DNA of 64,000 bases from Echinococcus granulosus. Lineage: Eukaryota; Platyhelminthes; Cestoda; Cyclophyllidea; Taeniidae. Where the stretch lies: positions 1,363,107 to 1,427,106 of the forward strand of contig NW_020170382.1 in NCBI RefSeq assembly GCF_000524195.1, written 5' to 3'. The stretch's first letter is position 1. The number at the start of each line of letters is the position of its first letter. The position numbers and the translations under genes are program-made. Below the pieces are notes generated by a model, which made no database searches, was not told the origin of the DNA, and worked only from the letters and a program-made list of their open reading frames with translations. Below are positions 12,101-21,357 of the stretch, piece after piece.

Positions 12101-15100
12101 GCTTTTCATGCTTGACCTATTGCAACTTATAGGGGCATTTAGTTAGGACGATGTCTTTAGGAAGGAGCAGGCCGACAGAGAAGTTTTTTCTTGCCTTCTA
12201 GAGACAAAAAGATACGAATAAGACAGATAATGAACCCGGTATGGTGGCTTTTATAAGAAAGACGGAGAATTTTAACCAATGCCCTTCTAGAAATTCTTCC
12301 TCAATTTCCAATCCAAAAAAAATTTGACTTGCCTAACAATTCTTTCACTTCGAAGGAACTAGTACCTTAGTACCGAACTTCGTTGGTCTCATTTTGTCAA
12401 TTTTTCTCCAGTTCATTAATTTGAAAGATTTTCCATCAATGGTAATCTCACAAACCTCCATGTTTTGCAACCAGCGGACAGTGAATACGTAATTTGATAC
12501 ATTGACGCATTCGAAATGGAGGATATATTATCTGTCCACATCAACGTAATAAGGTAACATCAGTAGGGTTCACGCTTGCCTTCATTTTGCCTTATACAAT
12601 GCATTACCGGTCTGTTCTGCGCCCTATTGGAGAAACATAATGAATTGCAAATGCGGTTAATGGACTCATTTTCATCTCTTAGATAGCTACTGCAGTCTGG
12701 CCATATAAACCACCCTTTCTAAGAACCGACTTACCTGATATTAATTGAGTCGTATATGAGGAATTCATCTAAAAGCCAGTGTCTACCTGGCCCAAAAATG
12801 CTTATCAGGTTCAGTCGGGAATTTTTGATGTTTGGTGACTACTACTAATTTAGTTAAAGTGCTGTACAGATAGCACAGTTTATCATAAGCTTTAACAAAA
12901 AATATCTACCAGCATCAATGCGGGTAGTGAGCACGTCGATAAAAACCCATGTCTGTGCCACTTTGGGAATGGAAAAGTTGGTTAGCTTAAATTTAGGTCC
13001 CTTCGTCCGTATTCGTTGCATCCCATGTATAAGTAGGACAGCATTTATGTACCAGAGTATCATGTAGGCGAGAAGTCGTAGTCCCCCCATTTATTGTCAT
13101 CGATGACCTTAGATAAAACATATCGTTTGAAATTATGTTCCATCTCCACTGGTATAGAAATCGCTCACTCACTTCAGTTCTGTAGGTATACTATACATAG
13201 ACATTCCGTTTTGCTTATTAAAAGACAAGCCATAACGGTGCCTTGAACATGGGATATCTTTTGGTGGCACTAGATACATACCTCATAGTAGTTGATTAGT
13301 GTTGGTGTTGGCTTCGTGACTGTCTGGGGATCGGTAGCGTCAGTAGTTAATGGAATATCTTCATCAGGATTTTCTGTAATGACCGTTCGATATAGAATGA
13401 AAATTAAAAATGGATGATTTTAAGAGCACCATACAATCAAAGCAGGTTTCAATGATATTCTAAAGGCTGGCCAAAAGAGATTTCACGAATTGGATATTTT
13501 CAAATAGCTGACATCTCACAGACAAAGTGAAAATAACCAACACACACAAAGGGTGATAAAGTGGGATTTGATCGTGGGATCCATCTCACCCTCCCACCAT
13601 TCAGTCAACCAGGTGCGCACGGTGATATTTGTGAGCCACTCAGAGGACGCAGATGAGACGGAGACGGCGGTGCAACGGTGTGTGGAGTACGCCAACTGCA
13701 CGTTGCAGCGCGAGGTGGAGGCTAACGCTACATCCTCCCGACCCGCCACCTCAACTCCCGGCTTCGTGTGTCGCCTGCCACCTGGTATTCCCGCGCTCGC
13801 AGAGGCTGAGGCGGCCATCTCTGCCGGTGAAGCAGCCCCTAACCTCATTACTGCCTCGCAATGCATTCATTTTGCGCCCTCCAACCTACACAACGGCTTC
13901 TTCATCGCCTGTATCAAGAAAGAGGTTTGTCTAACTGTCGGCCACTACCTGCCTACCTATCCATCCATCTCAACCCCATTCACCTATCTCAAATCCATCC
14001 GTCCGAAGCTGGTCCCAATGAATCCACTGATCTATCCATTTGTCTGCCTCTATCATTCTGTACCTACCGTCTCTTTCCCTCTTCCAGTCAGTTTGTCCCA
14101 GCCTGCATCCGTCAATTTATTAGTACCTCCGCCACTTTGTCTGTCCGTATGCGTATCTCGCTCTATCTCTTTAGCTTTCTCCTTTATTGTCTATCTGACT
14201 ATTTATATGCCCACTTGTTTGCATACCTCTTTAGGTGTTTATATATGTTCCGTTCTGCCAATGTGGATATTTACCCGCCGCAACGTTTGTTCCTTTGTCA
14301 GTCCTCATTTGTCCAAACATCACTGTCAGTCTGCCTGCTCACTACTCTTTCTAGCTGTCTTTCAGCCCGCCACTGCCTTTTTACCTGTTTTCCTCTTCCC
14401 ATTTGTACATTTATGTCTGTATTTATTATCGTCACCACCGCCACCATCATCAGCATCATCATCGGCAGCAGTCTGTATTGCCTCTGTCGGTCGTCTTGGC
14501 GTTTGCGCTAATTTTCAGACTTTCTACCTGCCTACCTGTCTGCAAGATAGGATTGCTGGCTTGCAGCCCCAAAGCATTCGCGCAATGGTTTAAGTACAGC
14601 TTTTTAACAGCAGCCAAAAAGAAGGAACTTAAAAGATGCTTTTCTGCATTTTTTGGGGACACTCTGAATGGACTCGGCTACCGTTGTGGCCTTTTCATTT
14701 AAGTCGAAATTCTGCAATATTTATGCTCGAGATCAGCACCAACAGGGCAAAGGCTAATCTTTGTTCGATCTTGAGATCACAGTAAAAAACGGCATGAATC
14801 CAACCATCATTACAGGTTTACTTCTAATTTTTCAGTTGTTGCTGATTGCCCAACCAGAGGTTCCGATAGATGAAGAAGAGAACCCTGAGGGCACTGCCGT
14901 CAACTTAAATCAAAGAAAAAGGGGGTGAGTGCTCCAAATAGGACAGTTTTAAATATCTGATGCAGGTACAGACAGTTAAATCTACCTGCGTTTTTTAGAC
15001 ATGTGACTTTAGTATAAACACACACGATTTAGGCGCATTCGATGCATTAGAAAACTTGACGAAAACAGGTGTGGACAAACTTCACCTAGGTAACTTCACC

Positions 15101-15318
15101 TAACTACTACAAAAGGCAATTTTTGTCTTCCCTGAAGTATTGGAAATCCAAGTTCCATATGCCTTATCTCCATCGAAAGTTTGGCAATAAAAGAAACTAT
15201 CTTATAATCCCATGTACTAAATGTTCCTCGATTAGAACACAAATCACACATTACTTAAATCATCTACCTTAGAGTGAATAACCTTTCTTTGCTTTCCAGG
15301 AGAGGGAAAAATCGTTAA
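2784..15318 (+). CDS. NSUN7: NSUN7-like RNA methyltransferase-family protein, 5' end incomplete
   Basis: Rebuilt from exons 2784-3197, 3271-3376, 3913-4151, 4253-4428, 5539-5719, 8335-8558, 10562-10698, 11752-11862, 13605-13924, 14836-14924 and 15300-15318. Junctions are GT-AG, and the frame holds throughout for 671 residues before TAA. The identification rests on collinear similarity to animal NSUN7: KRLAYNLAFSAMKY then YSILDKIVDEVGFY, LVLVTLYDYTARSYQRR, a VEQAV..AAAVARTRVK helix, MPFYGWYN, VLNWLKENNFTRVKG, IIQDKSNLFALHCLLAFM, and HNGFFIACIKKE near the C-terminus. NSUN proteins are SAM-dependent RNA cytosine-5 methyltransferases. Here the SAM-binding and catalytic motifs are degraded (see findings), so activity is doubtful and a binding or scaffold role is inferred. 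The N-terminal exon is very acidic. The initiator exon was not found. It ends with a short basic tail and lacks the long human C-terminal extension. Confidence 0.88.
6640..7325 (+). repeat. Dispersed repeat family, copy 1 (long form)
   Basis: Lies in the NSUN7 intron before 8335. It shares ordered blocks with the copies at 51.5-52.3 kb and 53.9-54.7 kb: a ccctctcggc block, gggaatgtgt, a gactgg-gtagttgccgaagg block, an atctgcagcat block, an aatatgtattgc block, tactggcatgg with ggaggcca, and an end near gttaaacaaata. No protein-coding frame is seen in it. Confidence 0.65.
10562..10698 (+). CDS. NSUN7: NSUN7 exon carrying the motif IV position
   Basis: Starts after ..ctagcaactag and ends at a GT donor at 10699. 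The residues read MITDDFLTLNPGGETYRGLR, then HIVLESMDMKTGVVNPIYYI. This aligns with the NSUN7 segment in which LLLPRCSG precedes a conserved NP. The P-R-C positions become S-M-D (10638-10646), so the cysteine that normally sits in motif IV is absent. Confidence 0.82.
11070..11100. repeat. Perfect inverted repeat with two TGAGTCA cores
   Basis: Arms atgagtcatg (11070-11079) and catgactcat (11091-11100) are exact reverse complements around an 11-nt spacer. Each arm contains TGAGTCA/TGACTCA, the consensus site of AP-1-type bZIP proteins. It lies within an NSUN7 intron. Whether it is bound is unknown. Confidence 0.6.
11895..12095 (+). repeat. Dispersed repeat family, copy 2 (tail only)
   Basis: Starts just after the NSUN7 exon ending at 11862. 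It has the order gacgaaagaagac, ctcgggcagaatat, ggtattggcatggccc, ccagcccacccag, ggcgcctcacca, cgagggataaaccac. It is very close to the 26.5 kb copy, including the closing cgtattaca. Confidence 0.7.
13605..13924 (+). CDS. NSUN7: NSUN7 exon carrying motif VI and the conserved C-terminal strand
   Basis: The acceptor has a strong pyrimidine tract (ccatctcaccctcccaccattcag), and the donor GTTTGT is at 13925. The exon reads FNQVRTVIFVSHSEDADETE and ends HNGFFIACIKKE. This matches the NSUN strand that leads into motif VI (T-C-S/T) and the closing G-F-F/Y strand. The motif VI cysteine position is His (codon at 13637-13639). An uninterrupted frame continues into the intron for another 670 nt, but only because the intron is pyrimidine-rich simple sequence. 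Confidence 0.87.
13925..14830. repeat. Degenerate pyrimidine-rich simple repeat in an NSUN7 intron
   Basis: Intron sequence made of drifting CTGT, CCTA, CATC and CTGC words (for example tgcctacctatccatccatc). A CAC/CAT/CAG trinucleotide patch lies near 14432-14470. The low density of stop codons makes long open frames here on the plus strand. None shows family similarity. Confidence 0.75.
14836..15318 (+). CDS. NSUN7: NSUN7 C-terminal exons, two possible ends
   Basis: Exon 14836-14924 follows ..ttttcag and encodes LLLIAQPEVPIDEEENPEGT then a basic tail. A strong donor GTGAGT begins at 14925. Splicing to 15300 (acceptor gctttccag) adds Arg, Gly, Lys, Asn and Arg before TAA at 15316-15318. If the donor is not used, TGA at 14926-14928 ends the protein, and an AATAAA at 15186-15191 is available as a poly(A) signal. 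Both forms end in basic residues. Confidence 0.6.
15186..15191 (+). promoter_or_regulatory. Candidate poly(A) signal AATAAA for the short NSUN7 form
   Basis: AATAAA lies about 260 nt after the TGA of the unspliced 3' form and upstream of the last spliced exon. Such hexamers occur by chance, so it supports the short transcript only weakly. Confidence 0.3.
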
Positions 15319-18300
15319 GTACGGACTCAAAGATTCCCAAGGCAACCAACATACTTTCAGATGTTTACTGTTATTACATTGGTATGCTCACTCAAATACT
15401 TCTTCTCTTAGCAAAGCATAAAAAGAATCGAAATTACTTGACCGGTGCCAACCTTCAGTTGCGTTCGTTCATTCGTCGTTTTCAGATCACAGACCGATTC
15501 AATTCTGTCGGGACGTGGACTTCGATTTAGGTCGCCAAACGAGATCATATAATTCAGAACGCAATGTAAAATTCTCGATCACCTTTGAAGTTACTTAAGT
15601 TAGGGGGAAGCTGTATTTTTGGCCATTTATGAGCCAGCCATTTTCGTTGGAAGATGCTGCACAGTTCTTGAGCAAAAAGGACGCTGATGTTCATGCCCCG
15701 ACTTTGTTGCCGCCCATGCATACACCTACGGGTGGAAGACGACAAAAATCGACATCTTGACGAAGTGCTATGGGCTCTGTTTCCTACTTGTTGTTTTCGT
15801 ACCATTGATAGATGAGTGTGGAAGAACTGGTTCTACTAAGAGTTCCGCCATCTTTTGTGTTTATTTCTCGCATATGAAATCACGAACTTTCTCTACTTAG
15901 GCAACCATTTCTTTCAATCTAGGAAATTTTACTGAAATTTATTTACTGACAAATTATTTCGCATTAACGAATGATTATGTTAAATGATGAACATCACAGA
16001 GGTGTCTTATTGAAAGCGTAAATGCAATTCAGACTAGGGAAGTCAATGGCACCTTCTGGAAGCACTGTTATCCTCCACTTGGAATAGACTGCCCCCCCCC
16101 GGTTAGTGCGTGCTCGACTCCAATTCGCCTTTGTAAGATAACAACCACCGCTGACTAGTTAGGTTACCTAACTTCTGTAGCTTGATTGAATTTTTCCGCA
16201 TGGCAAATCACAACAAATGCACAACGTTGCCATGCCTTTCGCGTTTGAATGTATCCCAGGCAAATCCTGCAACTATGGTAACAATGTTAACATTTTCTTG
16301 AATGCAATGAATGCTGGAGCAGGACACTACTCATGGCAATCCACTGATCTTTGACCCATAGTTATTTTGCTCTTAAGGCCTCCCTTTCATGGAACATACT
16401 CGAAGGCACTAAATCCCATCAAATGTTGAGTTTATTCAGCGAATTCGAGCCGACAATCATAGCAGCTAGTTTGCCCTGATAGCTAGTCCTCAGAGGTTGA
16501 ATGTACTCCGTTCCCAAAGGGCGGCCATCGTTTGGATCCCTTAAGAAATTTTTTAAAACAATCCACTTTAAGCAACTTCAGCTGAAATTTATGCCAGACT
16601 CATAAACTATAAGCCGAATCAATACACAGATCCAACGCGCCATTGTTCCGGACATGGATTTTCTTACACGTTAAAACAATCAAATATGATATGAACACTT
16701 TCTGGCCCGCTAGCGGATGCTTGAGTCATACGAAAAAAGGGGGATAACTTCTGTCACACTAATCGTCCATTGAGGCCTCGTCTAACCATTGTTTGTGAGG
16801 AATAGGCCATAGAGAACTTGGGAACTGCACAGTAGATGAAGGGCGTATCTACCCCCACTACCTACCGCTTCTTTCTGCAAGACTTGAGGTAACCGTTAGA
16901 TATTTATTCGACCATCATCCAAAGCCATGGGAGGAACCTAGTAGTTAAATACTCACTGCAATTGTTCCAGTGTTGATGGCGCCCTAGACACAAATATGAT
17001 CGTTTTTTTCTCCTGAAGTGTAAAGTTACAAAGAAATAGTCTAGTGAAATTTTCCATAATAAAAAGTGATAACGACAAAGTTCTTCGTCAGCCATTCAGT
17101 TTGATGATTCACCATGCCAAGGAAATACAAGATTACCAACTGTACATCTGTATAGCACTTCGCCTGTTTCTAGAAGACAATGAATAAACTCAGTCCCAGC
17201 CACAGTTTCGGCCTCTCTTTTACCTCTCACTCAACTGTCTGACCCACTTTGCAAGCGATTTTCTGATGCGGATGACAAGAAAGGTCGATAGTCATCACTT
17301 GGATGCACATTACGGGGGGACTACAGAGGAGATAAGATCTTCCCCCTTTGAAATAAGAGGACAGTATACCTACGCTCTGTAACGAATAGCAAAAGGTTAG
17401 GTACTTTTTGTGGGACCCTACAATTTGTAATGAGCATCCTAGTCGTCTATAGCAAGGACGCGATAACAACGGTTCCTTCAGAAATGCCTAAAGGGTATTC
17501 CGGTCTCCGACAGGAAGAAGTTGAAGTAATCCTCACCTAGAGCCGTCTTAGAAACGAGTCGAAAATCACATTCAAAAACCTGCGTGCTGCACAGGCCCTT
17601 CCACCCAAGAAAAGAACAACCAGCATACCGTATGCCTGTGGCCTTTCACCCATTTAGTTAATTTTCCACCCACTTGTAAACGATAAATAGAAGCTTAAGC
17701 GATAATGATCGGAAAACTCTAAAATGATGGAAGAACCTATCGTATTCATTAGGAATAAATATATTCTCTAACGAGAGGTCCCGCAGCCAATCTTGTCAAT
17801 TCGGAACTATGACAGATGGTGCTTGTGAACTGTGAAACTAATCCCCATTTAAGTCCATTGCTCTGAAGGCAGGTTCCAAGACCTGAATAAGACTGTTGAC
17901 TACTTTGTCCTATCTATAATGAAATCGTATAAGTGAAAACACGAATGATAACATTTATGAATAATCAAGATGAGAAAGAGGTAAGTTATACTCTCAGAAG
18001 GAAATTACATTTCAGCCCTGTTCTCCGGGAGTCACCTCCAAACCAGGATGCCGCGGAAAGGGCACGTCCTCCTTATTTCTGGATGAGGAGGACAATTTTG
18101 ATGAGTTTTCGCCCTTTTCGACTGCTCGCCGTCTCAATTCTTCTCTGAATTTCTCCTGTGTTGAAAGTATGAAAGAGGGGCGTTACGAAGGAGAAATATG
18201 ACACAAAACGTACGATAAGAAAAGCGCCTCATGGAAACTACTACAGTTTCTTCATGCGGTAAACAAGTTTATCACAATTTTAGCTAGTAGCTTGCTATTG

Positions 18301-19265
18301 GGATTGTGTTAAATGTTTCACCTCCTCAAGCACTAAATTCGAGTATCCATGATGCCAAACAGTTTACCTTAATTTAAAAAAATTATAGCAAATGTCACTG
18401 AACACTCGTTCCAAGTCACAATTAGCTTTTCGAATCATCCCGCTTTTAGAAATGTCTTTTGGTGAATAGTTGCAGATAATTTAGGCTATTTTCGAGTAGT
18501 AGCTTCGCAGACAATTCCAAACGTCGATGTGGTACTTATTTGGCAAGGTTTTAGGTAATGAAAACGAAATTAAGTGTAGCCTGAATTTTGAACACGAAGC
18601 AGATGTCAATTGGGAGACTTGAGTCAAGGCTAGAGACAAGCGACAACGAATTTAAAGGGGTTGCTATAAAGCGAATACACCCAAAACCAGGTAGCAATAC
18701 CTAACTTGATTACTATTCCATTTGAAAAAATTTAGCACATCCGCGTGTTCACCGTTTTTCTATTGCAGCTTTATAAGATTTAGTAAATCGGCTACCTACT
18801 AACTGACACCTAATAGTCCTGATCAGATGAAAGCTGTACTCGTCAGAATTTGCACCAACTGACTATTACGGCCAACATGTAACCAAGCGGTGAGAAACAC
18901 TTAATCGTGATTTCATCACCTCATCATTAGAGCGAAAAATAGTGTCACTAGGGCTAGTTTAAGTCTATGACATGCCAAATTTAACTGTCCAATCAACTGT
19001 GGCATTCCGATCTGATTAACCATTGCAATGACAGAATTAATATATCTACCTTTCTAATATGATCAGGATGGTGGGCAATGACAGCCTGAAGGAAACCAGA
19101 AATAGGCATGAATCAGCAGTAGCAAGAGCTGGGGATTGATCCATGAACCAAAAATACTGAGTCAGATGAAGCAAGACGTCAAAGTAAAGATCCAGCAGTT
19201 TATCAATTAGCCAATAGTAAGATCACGGCAAACACTGCGTTTCAACCACCCTTTTTTCCATAGAA
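15319..19265. other. Intergenic stretch with no gene recognised
   Basis: AT-rich with many short stops on both strands. A run of ten C lies near 16092. The open frames present are under 85 codons, show no similarity and lack paired splice sites. It separates the 3' ends of two convergent genes. Confidence 0.55.
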
Positions 19266-20784
19266 TCAAAAGGCGCAAATGCAAAAACATGCCTCGCTTT
19301 CACGACCCTTAATCGCACGTATTTGGGCAGCCTTCGTGTTCCTCTCAATTTCCTCCAGTGTAGGCGGGTCTGCACGTCTATAACGCAGCCACGCATCCCA
19401 CTCACTCGGAAGACGCGGAAGTTCTGATTAATGCAAAAAGAAAAAGTGAACACGATAGCTAGATCCAGGCCTCAGTATCATAAACAGAGGAGTTGCCTAG
19501 AGACAATGCATACACCTTTGAAAAATTGTACTGTTACACTTAGGCATAATACAACCCAGCTGATCCTCCGCAATGTTTCACCGTGCTATGATGAGGAATG
19601 CAGAGAAAAGATTTTGAAAACAGAAAATTCAGTCGAAGAAAAGAGGTCTCGCAACACTTTCAAATTGACCTAAAAACGTCGCCTTTGTAATTCAGCACAG
19701 CTATACTTAGACTGCGGAGACCCCCCCTTTAACTTCCCACAACTCGACATCCACGCCCATGGCATGGAGGCCCGTTCATCTCACCCCTGTTTCCATCTTT
19801 CCACACTCATGGTAAGGCGGCTTGCATACTTTAAAACTGCTTTAGGGATACCAAAAAGGTGCCCATCAAGGAAAGGCTAGGTATGATAATAAACGGTGGA
19901 ACCAGTCTTCAAAAACGATTTCACCTAATAAATCTCCATGAGAATAGCTTATCAAATAACTTTTGCATGGTTTTCGTGAAAAAAAAGGCAAAGTTTGTAT
20001 AAGCAAAACACTAATTTAACCCGTTTATGAAATACGGATCGTAGGCCCCCATCACTACAAGCAATCTTGGCAATAATTCTGTTCAGTGAGTTCATTCTGA
20101 AATGGAATTTTTTCTCAAAACCATGCTCCTCGATAAATAAAAAGATTCTTTTATTCAAACAAGATCTCAAAATAGTTTTAATTTCTGCTCTAAAAACTAT
20201 GAAAAACAAACTTTAATTTTATGCACCGCAAATAGAGGGGGCTCAATTAGGAGCAGTTTGAGGACTTCTAAAGTCTAAAGTATCCGGAAAACGCATCAGT
20301 CTATCGAAGTATCGAAGTCATTAATGGACAAACTTGGGGTGAAAGGGAGCATCAGTGTAGAGTTCCACAGAGGTAGCAGGAAAATAAAATATGCATATCG
20401 AAAATCAAACAATTTAAAATAATGACTGTCTTTGACCAGTGCTAATGGCTAAAACAAACCAGTATTCAACTGCACCCATGAGTCCTCAATAGACTTCTGC
20501 CCGGGAACAAGGAAGAAGCGTTTCGGTCTAGCTGCGCGATGCGGAACCTCACTATCCCTATCTGGCTCCGCTTCAAAGTATCGATTTCCCATCGCATCAG
20601 TGCCAACCAGTCGACCCTCCACCTCAGTCAGACTATTCAGCGCACTGAGAGAGGACCTCAATCCAGACCAGAAGCCGAACCGCATGCCGAAGGTCTGAAC
20701 GCATCGTTGAGCTGCGTAGGTCAGTGGGGAGGGGAATAACCGCACTGGGTGGCAAGACGCAGCCAGACAACGCAAGAGGCGCAT
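19266..20784 (-). CDS. NDUFAF2: NDUFAF2-like mitochondrial complex I assembly factor
   Basis: Two minus-strand exons: 20784-20460, and 19423-19266 ending in TGA. They join in frame as WVQLNT-E-LPRLPSEWDAWL, giving 160 residues. Family hallmarks are VGTDAMGNRYFE, RPKRFF, and PSEWDAWLRYRRADPPTLEE, which match NDUFAF2 (mimitin), the assembly-factor paralogue of complex I subunit NDUFA12. The family acts late in complex I assembly in the mitochondrial matrix. The ATG at 20784 was chosen because it adds 33 residues rich in Arg with no Asp or Glu, as in a mitochondrial presequence, and sits 6 nt after a strong acceptor. A second in-frame ATG at 20685 corresponds to the usual family start. The intron is 1,036 nt. 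The end may be alternative, since the last residues (cysteine-rich) do not resemble the family. Confidence 0.83.
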
Positions 20785-20805
20785 TGAAGTCTGAAAAACA
20801 CGATA
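20785..20805 (-). promoter_or_regulatory. Splice acceptor 6 nt before the NDUFAF2 start
   Basis: On the minus strand, gtatcgtgtttttcag is followed by six bases and then ATG. It can be either the end of a 5'UTR intron or a spliced-leader trans-splice site. No matching upstream donor was identified. Confidence 0.45.
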
Positions 20806-21357
20806 CCGTAACTCCCCAAGCAGTATATCAAGCCTCAGATGCCCCATTAGACGTCTCCCATGAAGCAACATTAGCAACCACCAAGTGATTCGCTCACCGC
20901 TAAGTCACCAGTTCGCTTGGTCTAACAATGGGGTTACCGTCGGTGCTGCTACTAAGCAGCCCCCGCCCCGGATTAAACAAGTTTCACGCTACAACTACGG
21001 ATAAGGAGCAAGTAACTGATTTTAAAACACACTAAAAGAAATCCTAGGCCGTATATTACTGCATCAAAGGGCGAAAAGATCCAGATAATGACGCGACTAC
21101 AAATTGTGGTTTAAATAGTGGTAAAGGGTAACATTGCCGGCACAGAAGAACAACAAAGAGATCACTCAAACACTGATCTTTATCATCAAAAAAATATGTT
21201 ACATAAATGTGGACCTTGGGAACACAAGTATAAACGGTCAAAAAACGCAAATGCTACGCGCTATTCCGACGCAGTTCTCCTAGCTGCCGAGTGGAGTGGA
21301 GAAAATGTACATAAAGCCGTGACAGGCAGAACAACAGCGTGCGCGATAGCCACAACA
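20806..21357. other. Intergenic gap between two same-strand genes
   Basis: About 550 nt between the stop of the coiled-coil gene and the NDUFAF2 acceptor. No AATAAA or ATTAAA is seen on the minus strand here, and no open frame of interest. Confidence 0.5.
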
